Under the pieces are notes generated by a model, which was given only the letters and a program-made list of their open reading frames with translations, was not told the DNA's origin and did not search any database. From Zanthoxylum bungeanum (taxonomy: Eukaryota; Streptophyta; Magnoliopsida; Sapindales; Rutaceae): a DNA stretch of 64,000 nt. A program made the translations under genes and the position numbers. Location of the stretch: contig SKCR01037668.1 in the NCBI GenBank assembly GCA_019454045.1, forward strand, positions 94,838 to 158,837. Direction: 5' to 3'. Below, in pieces: positions 12,752-21,760 of this stretch; positions within the stretch are counted from its first letter, which is position 1, and each line of letters starts with the position of its first letter.

Positions 12752-13319
12752 CTACACAACCAAAAATAATGGTGCAATGACCTATAAATAGGATCATTCA
12801 TATTACAGACTGCCTCGAGTTAGATTAAACATATACTATAATTACTTCAGTTTCTTTTACTATATCTCTAAGGGATAAAGCATGCAATTGTGAACCACGT
12901 AACTAATTGCTTTGTCAGATGTTGCGGTTGATTATTGATCTAATTTAATCAAAAATTGATAATGATTTGCGATTAATCAGAGATTAATTGGAAACTAATC
13001 GGAAAAAAGTAAAGTTGACATTTTGAATGATTAAGAATTAAAAAATTCTAAAAATCACTAAAAATAATCCATTTATCATGAAAAATGTTAGATAATCATA
13101 AAGTTGAGAGAGATGACTAAAGTCTTTAATGAATAAGAAGAAAAATGAGGAAAAGAAGAAGAAATTAATTTTTTTTGTTTTTTTTTAAATAAATCGGGTG
13201 ATTTTCAAAAATCGAAAATTGATAATTAATCAGATTATATAATTGTTGTTTATAATTGTTGGACGACAGAAAAAAGAAAGAAGAAAAACTAAACTTGCAA
13301 TTAACACATACGTACGTAC

Positions 13320-13751
13320 CATTTCTTTGAATATTTTCTGTATGGTGGAATTTAGGTTGCCTTCCCAATACCCTTCTTCTGTATAAAATCTCAGATTCAC
13401 TTCGTGTAATTTTGGTGTGAGCAAGACTCCTTGAGAAAAAGTCTTCATATTTTGGCAATCCCACACATAAACTTGTTCCAATGATGAGAATTCAAGAGTG
13501 TAATTCCCCAAACAAAAGCTTTTAAGGCTTGGTAAACTAGCAAGTTGTAAATATTTCAATTGGGTGAAAACAATACGATCATCTTTCACTTCTTCTCCAA
13601 GCTCTTGTTGTATGATTTCTTCCATCCTTTCGCAATTAGTTATCTCCATTCTTGTAAGCTTCACCATACTTTGAGCCATTGACAATGTCATCAAACTTCT
13701 CAACACATTACAGTCATATACACGCAGAGTCATTAGATTGGGCAATGCAAC
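13320..13751 (-). CDS. C-terminal LRR exon 2 of the resistance gene (144 codons)
   Basis: The exon has acceptor TTTTGCAG, donor GTACGT, 432 bp, phase 0 at both ends. It starts VALPNLMTLRVYDCN and contains MVKLTRMEITNCERMEEII, then LKYLQLASLPSLKSFCLGN. This is the same unit type as the terminal exon at 11775-12134, suggesting duplication of a two-exon module. Confidence 0.8.
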
Positions 13752-14132
13752 CTGCAAAATAAATATTTAATTAACACAATTTTCCTTGTTATTGACAAGG
13801 CTAGTAGCTAGATTAGCAAAATGAAGATAAATATCTTAAATTTTCTGAAAATTAAATACATTATTATTTATCCAAAATATTTGAAATAAATTACTATGAT
13901 GTTGAATCGTGTTTAAACAATAATATTGTTAATTTTAATGTGCTAAGACCTAAAAACTAGATTGAAAATGTAAATTTCACACAGTTGAAATAAATAAATC
14001 TAAACATAAGTTAAAAATTCAATACATTTAATTAATTAATTAATGACATAATCAATTGATAATTAATAAAATTCAAATTAGGGATATTAATTAAATTACA
14101 AGATAAGAAAGAAGAGCAAAGGAAAAAAATAC

Positions 14133-14597
14133 CTTTTCATCAAAGATTTCGGTGAGAATGTTGTCATCCAATGAGCTAATGGAGATGAATCTTTTCAAAT
14201 TAGGACAATCTATAATTGCAAGCTGCGACAAAGAGGGGAATTCAACTAAATGAATAGCCATGCCTATGGCAAAGCTTGTTAGTTTTGGAAGCCCCAAGAG
14301 TCTCAGATAGTATAGTTTAGGAAAAACCATTTCAATCAACTTTCCTTCATCTCTTCCTAACCTCGTGGAGGTGGTGTCGACTACTACCGCTTCCATTGAC
14401 TCACAGTTCTGTATGTCAAGATGTTCGAGCTGCACAAGACTACTAACCATAGAATATGAAAACATATATTTCAGACTCTTACAATTCCTCAAGGTTACTT
14501 TTTTTAAGTTTTGATACTGAAATTGCATATTGTGACATATATTTTCTATAGAAATTAATGAGTCAAGTTTCAGCTCCTCCAAACTTGGAAAAAGAAC
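14133..14597 (-). CDS. C-terminal LRR exon 1 of the resistance gene (155 codons)
   Basis: The exon is bounded by acceptor TTTTGCAG and donor GTATTT, both in phase 0, 465 bp. It starts VLFPSLEELKLDSL and contains the LKYMFSYSM / LVQLEHLDIQNCESMEAVV block typical of the repeated C-terminal LRR units in this family. The frame is intact. Confidence 0.8.
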
Positions 14598-14713
14598 CTG
14601 CAAAATAAATTCGATTTGTTCCTTCAAAAACCGTCCAATTTTATTTTGATATTTAAATTAAGAATATGATAATAATTCAACATAAATTTATCAACGTATA
14701 TAAATTTTTATAC

Positions 14714-14787
14714 CTTGACTTGAGAATCATCCTCTGAAATGACTTTTTTGTATCCCAAAGTAGTAGTTGATTTCTCCATGTCAGGTC
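14714..14787 (-). CDS. Short linker exon of the resistance gene (74 bp)
   Basis: Acceptor TTCACAG at 14788-14794 and donor GTATAA after 14714 flank 74 bp. Joined to the single base left over from the preceding exon, it keeps an open phase (25 codons, beginning PDMEKSTTTLGY). Small exons at this place are usual in At4g27190-like genes. It is too short to be found as a free-standing frame. Confidence 0.75.
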
Positions 14788-14869
14788 CTGTGAACCAAAT
14801 CAACATATAACCTCTGTCGTTAAGTAATTGGCTAAAATCAATAATCGCATAAATTCTTCCAACACTTAC

Positions 14870-15980
14870 CAACAATCATTTCCAGGTTGCTGCAATCACC
14901 CACTTTTATCTTTTGAAGCCGCAACAGGTTTTTGGCCATGGAGAAAGAGAAGAGATGCTTCAGTCTATGACATTCTTTTACTTTTATAATCATTAAGTTG
15001 CTGAAAGATTGATTGTCCGTCAGTTGGCATTGACATACTTTCTCCAAGTTGATCAAATTATGAAGAGACAAAGACTCCAGTAAGGGGAAGACTTTGTAAG
15101 GAATCTGTCCCACTAAGCTGACAATGTTTGAAATCTCATAACAGGTTTCTATATGAAGATGCTTCAATCGTGGAAAACCTTCTTTATCGTCTAATTCATC
15201 AACAATATTTTGCAAACCTTCGAGTTTTTTTAGAAAGAGATCTTCAGTTCTCTTTACCAACATTTTCATCCCCAAAAGAGTGATTTTTTCTAGCCCGTCA
15301 AGTCCCATAAATCTTGATGTTTTATATTTATCATACCAGCCATTTCCTACGGATATCCAAAATCTTTCCAACTCTACAGAGACCAAATCCTGCGGTATAA
15401 TTTCGGCACTCGGAATATTTATGTCCAAAGTTGTTAGGTTTGATAATCCCTTCAACTCAACAAGACTGGCATTTCCACCTCCTCCTTCCTTCTCCCATTT
15501 CGTAAAGCTATCACCCATATACAATTCTTCTAATCCAGATAATTTTGATATGACATTCGGTGGTATCACCTTAAGGCGATTACAATTGGTCAAATCTAGC
15601 AACTGTAAATGCCTCAGTTGTCCAATTTCAGTAGGCAACTGCTCAATATTAGAATCTCTAAAGCTGAGAATCTCTAATTTCTTTAGCTGGCCAACCATTG
15701 CTATATCTTGTAGTTGGCAACTCTCTAAACACAGTGTTTGAAGATTAATGAGACAACCGAGTGATGAAGGTAGTGAAGGGAACCAAAATTTGGTAAGATT
15801 CAAAACTTTGAGTTGTTTCATCCCTTCAAAAAGGAGGTCAGGGATTTGCAGAGAGCTGCCATACTCATCAGACAACAAAAATAACTCGAGCTGGGGAAAT
15901 TCCAACCTCTCAGGAAGCTCTTGAATATTATATGGTATAGAAATAGCAGTTGAATCTTTATTTATTCTCTCCTCCTTCAA
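14870..15980 (-). CDS. First LRR exon of the resistance gene
   Basis: The open frame begins without an ATG, upstream of STAISIPYNIQELPERLEF, a segment that in relatives follows the MHD region by some 40 residues. It encodes about ten LRRs with clear LxxLxxLxL spacing. The exon ends at 14870, followed by the donor GTAAGT. Its frame differs from that of the NB-ARC part, and the two frames overlap by a few bases at 15977-15980. Without a connecting ATG this part would not be translated from the upstream start. Confidence 0.85.
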
Positions 15981-17437
15981 GTCAGCAGCATTTTAATTTC
16001 ATCTTCAGCATCACCATCCAACAATAAGCATGAAGCTTTGAGACTGTCGATCAACTTATGCACTCTATACCTTGCTGATTTCAATGTGCCAACATTTTTA
16101 AACAAACCCAAACCCATACCATATCTTAACAAGTAAGAAAAATATAAGCAATCACATGCTCTAAGTAAACTGCACAGAAGAAACAAATGTTTTGCTTCAT
16201 CGCTTTCCAAGAAGTTGTAACTCAACTCTATGGAAGAGTATACATTTGCCTTCATTCCATGAATTTCTCTTGGAGTGGAATTTCTTAGCTGATCCAACGC
16301 TTCCTTCCAAATGAGTAGACTCTTGTTTTTCAGTGCATTTGCAATTGTATTCAGAGCAACTGGCAGACCTCCACATCTTTTAACTATCTCATGTCCAATA
16401 CGTTGAAAATCAGATTGTCTAGCTGAATCACCCACTATCTTCTCAAACAACTGCTCTGCTTCTCTGTTAGATAAAACTTCAATTGGAAAATTCTTTAGAG
16501 TATTCATATCATTGGACAATAAATCTCGACTTCTAGATGTCAAAATTATCGTGCATCGTCTCTGATCATTCTTTCTTTGATTCTCATCATCCCTAAAAGG
16601 AATTCCAACATCATCAAACTCAAATTTTGTCCAGATGTTATCCAATATTATGAGTACCCTCTTCTCCTTTTTCAATATTACACGTAGCAGATCAGCCCTC
16701 CGGACCATACTCTCTTGCTGTCCAAACTCCAGACCTAAATCACGAGCAATTTTGTCTTGAATCTTTCTATAATCTGGGGTTTGAGTTACCTCAGCCATTG
16801 CTACCTCATCAAACAACTTGTCTTCAATCACTTTTTTAGCAACTTGTTTGACTAGCGTGGTTTTGCCCACGCCACCCATACCGTAGACTCCAATCATGTC
16901 GACATTAGAATCATTCAGTACCTCCATCACATCCTGGAAAACTTGCAGCCTTGAATCAAATTGCTCGTAACCTCTGACACGCACCAGTTCTGTCTTCTCC
17001 AGGGCAGGACGGTAGGATACATTATTGAAGTTGCCTTTCCCCAATAGATCAGCACCTTCTTTTGCTGCCTTTACCGCTTTCTTGCTGAGACTGCAACGCT
17101 TGATCAAATTTGGGCACAACCCTTTGAAACAGCGCTTCTTTGCTTCATCTTCACCGCCAGTGATGGGTTTTGCAACCTTTTCAGTGAAGTCATCGACACT
17201 GTTTAGCCAGTCTTCAACAGACTTGTAAATCTCATCGCCTTGTCGTTTGGCATGGTTAACTGGTTCCTCCACCATCTGTCTTTTACCTTCCAGATCCTTC
17301 AATTGATTCTTTAAGACATCTATGTATCTCTGGTACTTGAACACATAAGATATCTCCCGTTTAATGGAATCATAACATTGCCCTGCAACTTTTGATGCAG
17401 CTTCGGAAACAACTGCAGTACCTACCTCTGCTGCCAT
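15977..17437 (-). CDS. CC-NB-ARC portion of the resistance gene (486 codons)
   Basis: ATG at 17437 starts the typical Ala-rich N-terminus of this family (MAAEVGTAVVSEAASK). Residues 1-80 form the coiled-coil region. The NB-ARC core has the P-loop GMGGVGKTT at 186-194, kinase-2 VLIILDNIW at 261-269 with its aspartate, RNBS-B around 295-305, CGGLPVAL at 355-362 and an RNBS-D-like HLFLLCSLL at 417-425. The final residues, DGDAEDEIKM, match the segment just before MHD in relatives, then three foreign residues and a stop follow. All ATP-binding motifs are intact, so a truncated protein could still fold. Autoactivity or a helper or decoy role is conjecture. Confidence 0.9.
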   Translation of the reverse strand: MAAEVGTAVVSEAASKVAGQCYDSIKREISYVFKYQRYIDVLKNQLKDLEGKRQMVEEPVNHAKRQGDEIYKSVEDWLNSVDDFTEKVAKPITGGEDEAKKRCFKGLCPNLIKRCSLSKKAVKAAKEGADLLGKGNFNNVSYRPALEKTELVRVRGYEQFDSRLQVFQDVMEVLNDSNVDMIGVYGMGGVGKTTLVKQVAKKVIEDKLFDEVAMAEVTQTPDYRKIQDKIARDLGLEFGQQESMVRRADLLRVILKKEKRVLIILDNIWTKFEFDDVGIPFRDDENQRKNDQRRCTIILTSRSRDLLSNDMNTLKNFPIEVLSNREAEQLFEKIVGDSARQSDFQRIGHEIVKRCGGLPVALNTIANALKNKSLLIWKEALDQLRNSTPREIHGMKANVYSSIELSYNFLESDEAKHLFLLCSLLRACDCLYFSYLLRYGMGLGLFKNVGTLKSARYRVHKLIDSLKASCLLLDGDAEDEIKMLLT

Positions 17438-18239
17438 TGCCCTGTTTCTTCTGAATTTTCATAAAAAAAAAAATAAAAGAACAATTTTTTTGAAAAAAAA
17501 ACAAAGTAAAGCCAAACAACGACCAAAGACAGTACGATGAAAAAATAACAGCCAAAAAAAAAACTATAAAATTAATATAAATGTGATTCTTGACTTAGCT
17601 AGAAGTGAATTAAGAATATATAATACTGAATAAACAAACAAAATCATAAAAAAAAAAAAGTAAAAGAAAGTATTTATGAAGAGAAAATATACCTGAAAGC
17701 CTGATTGATTGCAGATCTGTTGTGACTAGAAGTGAAGAAATTTTTTCAGCAGCAGATCACAACTACAAGAAAACATATATATAATTTTTACAAGATGAGA
17801 AACAAACAATTAAAGAAAGTAATTCTGGAAAGCAAACACAATAAAAAAACAAACAAATTAAAGAAAATAATTCTGAAAACCTTTAGAGCAAATACACATG
17901 AAACCTGAATGATCGCAGATCTGTTCTGATGAGTCCTTCTGTTATTGGTAGAAAGTGAAACCAAACCAAGATTCAATTATTGGAAGCGAGTGTGTGTTAT
18001 GAAATTTTAATTACAAAAGTAAGATCAATAATTGATTGAAGCTGTTTGCAATATAAAATTTTAATTGCAAAAGTAAGATCAATAAAAAAAAAGGAAAAAC
18101 AATTTAGATTCTTTTTCTCCTCCAATCTTATTTCCATTAAGAGAACATAATTTATATACGAGGTTTTGTTTAGTCTAAAATTTAAAGTACATACATCAAG
18201 TATATATTCATATATACCTTTTTTTAGAATGGTTGGAAA
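17438..18239. other. 5' flank of the NLR locus
   Basis: This is AT-rich sequence with several poly-A runs. The phrase CTGATTGATTGCAGATCTGTT near 17701 recurs in similar form near 17909 (GAATGATCGCAGATCTGTTC), about 208 bp apart, so a small internal duplication is present. The resistance-gene promoter must lie here or further up, but no confident TATA box was chosen. No gene is seen. Confidence 0.4.
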
Positions 18240-18244
18240 TCTCG

Positions 18245-18395
18245 TCTCCAAATCACTTTTCAAGATTTAAGCGGAGTAGGTAAAAATTCCGACTGTCCAG
18301 TCTCTTACAAGAAAAGTACTTTTTGGATTTGAATTCAAGACCTCAATATAAAATCATAACCATACACTACCAAACCACGCCCCTTACAAACTCGT
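18245..18395 (-). mobile_element. Possible tRNA-derived SINE remnant
   Basis: Read on the minus strand, a box-A-like TGGTTTGGTAGTGTATGG (near 18386-18365) is followed about 35 bp later by a box-B-like CTTGAATTCAAATCC. The spacing and order fit a tRNA-derived polymerase III promoter. No poly-A or T-tail and no target duplication were found, so this is tentative. Chance similarity or a decayed tRNA-like sequence are alternatives. Confidence 0.35.
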
Positions 18396-18601
18396 CATAT
18401 AATTTATTTGATATCTGGATTTTGATTATTCTTGAATCCCGAATTTTTCAATCACTTGGTCACTAGAACCTCCATAGTTCAATCACTTTTTCATTAGTTC
18501 ATCAACTTAGCTATGTCATTATGAGTTGTTTCGAATTCTTCAATCCAAAAATTTCACGTCAATTAAAATATAAAATATAGAGGCATCAACTAGAAAGTAA
18601 C

Positions 18602-18980
18602 TTCAATCATACTGGATTCCATCAAGGACTAAGACCCCGCAATGCTTAAAGCAAATGAAAAAAATATTACACAATTATTTAAACAAGTTAAAAAAAAAAA
18701 AAAAAATTTTAAAAAGTTGTGTAGATTCCAATTTAGAAAAAGTTAATAAAACCATGTCTTATAGCACCTTAAACAAATTGTAATCCTCTTTAATAAAGCA
18801 AAGCCCTACCACCATTTATTCCTAAACCATTAAGTTCGACTTAGACTTTTGACTCAAGAACTTTGAAATCATTAGGCTATATGTCTTCTTCTTTTTATTA
18901 AAAATAAGAGTTGGATTATTATTACTTATGAATTAGATCTTATTAGATTTCAAACCATATTCGATAAATTTCCAAACAAA
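18602..18980 (+). repeat. Diverged duplicated segment, copy A
   Basis: This segment aligns with about 19900-20290. Shared landmarks in order are a TGGATTCCATCAAG phrase, AAGACCCC.CAATGC, TATTTAAACAAG, GTGTAGATTCCA, a CCATTTATTCC phrase and GAAATCATTA.GCTATA. Identity is roughly three quarters by eye with many small indels. No coding potential is visible. Confidence 0.7.
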
Positions 18981-19751
18981 ATATTCGATAAGGTTCTAAT
19001 TTTTATACATCTTAAGCTTACGTAATTAAAAATTAACTACAATAATTTTAGACAAGTCTTATCTATTATTTTTATTGCTAAAAGTAAGTAATCTTAAATT
19101 TAGCACAATCAACCACACTCTTAATCTAAAGTAATTATCAAATAATGTAAATAAAAACAATAAATAATTGCAGAAAATAAACAAAAATAAGAAAACAAAT
19201 AATACTATATTTTTTTTACGAAGTGGAAAACTGCTTGTAGAAAAAAATCATTCCGAGTATAAATTACCATCTGAATTCACTATAAAGTGAAACTTACGGT
19301 GATGGTTAATACTTTAAAGATTGTGTTTCCAACCAACATGTAAAGTAGTTAAAGATTTCTTTATATAGGTTAGGGTTTCTCGGCTTTGAAACAGGCTTAA
19401 AAACGTACTAAAAAAATACCAATCCCACATTGGCATTCAAATGCCCTAATGGATATAGGATGCACGCCATTGATTCACAATTTAAATTTGAATATTATAT
19501 TGAACACAAGACATGCACGCTTGCACACTAGAATGGTACGTTCGAATATGCTGAAGAGCTGGACGAACGTGAGTTCACTGGATGAAAACGTCCGAACCCA
19601 TATTTAAACTTGACACGAATGCACTCTAAAATCTTAATGTATCGATTTTCAAAAACTATCAAATTGCTTAGAGATATTCAAAAATTATAAATCAATTGAA
19701 CTTAGTTTGTAATGTAATTGGCCAATATACATACCCAACATAAATAATATT

Positions 19752-20390
19752 ATAATTTGATGGGTTTAGATTCCTGAGAGGCTATGATTGGGCTATACTT
19801 GTGTAAATTTAGATTTCTATGAACTACATTATGAGTATATTATAATAATCTTTAAAAAGTTTTTTGTTTTTTTTTTTTTCAAAAAGAAGAAAAAAGCATG
19901 CTTCAATTATGTTGGATTCCATCAAGTATTAAGACCCCACAATGCAATGATTAAAGCGAATAAAAAAATATTACTCATTTATTTAAACAAGCAAAAAGAT
20001 AAAAATAAATATAAAAAAGCTGTGTAGATTCCATTCCAGAGCTAGAAAAAAAAGTTAATAACACCATGTACACTACCATTTATTCCAAAACATTATTATC
20101 TTCATTTTGATTCAACAAGTTTGAAATCATTATGCTATAGGTGGGTGATAAAACATTATTATCTTCATTTTATTGAGGATTAGAGTTGGAATTTTATAGA
20201 CACTCATTTTTTTCCTATCAAGTATTTTTATATGTGAAATAGATCTTATCTTTATTAGATGTATATTTTTAAGGTATATTTGATAAATTTATGAATAATG
20301 CTATAATTTTATGTGTTTAAATTTCCGATAAGTTATAGATAAATTTAGATTTTGATAGACTTCATTATAAATATATTTTGATCATCAAAT
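19752..20390 (+). repeat. Diverged duplicated segment, copy B with flanking half-repeats
   Basis: 19900-20290 matches copy A (18602-18980). In addition, 19752-19850 resembles 20300-20390 (phrases around TAAATTTAGATTT and CATTAT.A.TATATT), so the duplicated unit extends beyond the A/B core and copy B is flanked by two related ends. This looks like an old tandem or dispersed non-coding repeat. Confidence 0.6.
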
Positions 20391-21191
20391 TATAACTGTC
20401 TCTTTATTAACACTTGCTAATTGAAGTCTCTGATTCAATGTTTAAAATCATCTTTCATATTCATTACGATATTAAGACTAATCCATCTATACTCAATATA
20501 TCAATCTTATACCATCCAGGAAATAGGAAATTTTGGTACCTAATTTTCAATAGGGTAAATGCTCGTTCAACTCCTATAATTTGAGAAATATGTGACTTAA
20601 TTGGGTAATCAGCCCAAACTTTAGGGACTACGGGAGAATTTAACCATTTTTAAATAGTAATTTACGACTAAAGCTCCATTTAATATAACTTTTCAAATAC
20701 AGGTTTTTCAAATAGAACTTACACTAATAAAGCTTTTAAAAGTAAAGTTTTTTATAAAAAAAATTAATAGGTGTTTGGTTGTCCATAAGAATTTTGTTAA
20801 AAGTTTTAACATTACTTTAATAGACAAGTTTTTTAAAGTTGTATTTTGAAAGAAATGAAATAATATTTTGAAATAAAATAAAGGTATTTTAGATAATTTA
20901 ACTCTTTTAAAAAATTCTCCACAAATTGGTTTTTTAACCCCCAAAAAATCTACTTTAAATGCGACCAAACCCTATTCACAATTTTGGAAAGAATTTTTGG
21001 AATTAACAAAGTTCTTTTACGTTTATAAGAAGTCATATCAAATACAATCTTCATAAAGCGTCATATATATATATATATCGCGTTTTTTTTACTAAAACGG
21101 TATGTATGATTTTTTTAAAACGCCACATAATAAAGCGTCACGAAATCCTAGCTTCGGCTTCCAGCGGCCTCACCACCAGCAATACGAATTT
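20391..21191. other. AT-rich intergenic stretch
   Basis: No gene is seen. It contains the phrase GGTGTTTGGTTGTCC near 20770 and its rough inverse near 20962 (GACCAAACCC), a pattern common at ends of small plant inverted-repeat transposons, without a clear target duplication. A short (AT)n microsatellite is at 21064-21080. Confidence 0.4.
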
Positions 21192-21283
21192 ATGTTAGGT
21201 GTTTAGCATCCTCTGTGGTTGATAAGCTGTAACTAAATTGTTAAGGAAGCTAATGTATGCAACTCTACAGCTATTGAAGATAC

Positions 21284-21597
21284 TGTTGTGATTAAACACA
21301 CAATAATAGAGGTGATTGGAGAGAAACTCTTCTTTTATATCACTAACAAAAGAATTACAAAGCTTACTAACTCAAGCTTTACAAAAAAAATCTCACACCA
21401 CTTTACTCTATATTCTCACACTTATAGGATTACTGGGATACTTAGAAATGATCTTCAGGCTCCATTTTATAGTGCTCAAACCGCGTGAACAGTGTCACGC
21501 GGTTTGAGCAAGCTGGCAACTTTGCCAACTTCCCAAACACTGTCTGCAGTTGTGCTCCTTTCTTTTCAACTTTCGGTGCACAAGCTGGCTACCAACA
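21284..21597 (-). repeat. 3' LTR of the Copia element at 21284-26717
   Basis: In sense orientation it starts TGTTGGTAGCC and ends TCACAACA. TATA (TATAAAA, complement at 21465-21471) sits 2 nt from a perfect 15-bp dyad. The purine tract GAGTGGGAGATT (complement at 21598-21610) precedes it. A poly-adenylation site was not assigned. Confidence 0.93.
21474..21509 (-). promoter_or_regulatory. U3 hairpin/dyad next to TATA, Copia 21284 3' LTR
   Basis: Perfect 15-bp inverted repeat: GCTCAAACCGCGTGA at 21474-21488 and its complement at 21495-21509, separated by a 6-nt loop (CACTGT in sense). It lies 2 nt upstream of the TATA box in sense orientation. The same structure is at 26594-26629 in the other LTR. 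It could be a DNA dyad bound by a transcription factor or a cruciform or hairpin; the sequence alone cannot decide. Confidence 0.85.
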
Positions 21598-21760
21598 AAT
21601 CTCCCACTCGGTGAAGATTTGCCCCAAAATCTGAGCCGACCATCAATCATCCAATACCGGATCCTTCAAAGGATCCACCCCTGGCTGCATCTGTATGACT
21701 GCCTACGTACCCTGAGTTGGGATCAAGCCAATCGTAGTTCTCTATCTCTCCCCACTCTGA

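Larger units (their letters stand above)
11775..17437 (-). pseudogene. CC-NB-ARC-LRR disease resistance gene (At4g27190/RPS5-like), disrupted at the MHD region
   Basis: Members of this family are intracellular immune receptors. A coiled coil and NB-ARC switch are followed by LRRs that sense effectors or guarded proteins. Here the 486-codon N-terminal frame carries coiled coil, P-loop, kinase-2, RNBS-B, GLPL and RNBS-D motifs. It stops at 15977-15979, directly after residues I-K-M, where the family continues into M-H-D. The LRR frame starts a few bases away in another phase, so the MHD motif and roughly 35-45 following residues are absent. Downstream, five further exons with good splice sites encode C-terminal LRRs, and the last one ends early. 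Alternatives are a transcribed CC-NB-ARC-only protein or an assembly error. No intron can bridge the break because the two frames abut. Confidence 0.85.

Noticed and set aside
15280..15741. A 153-codon plus-strand frame
   Set aside because: It is the antisense shadow of the LRR exon of the resistance gene.
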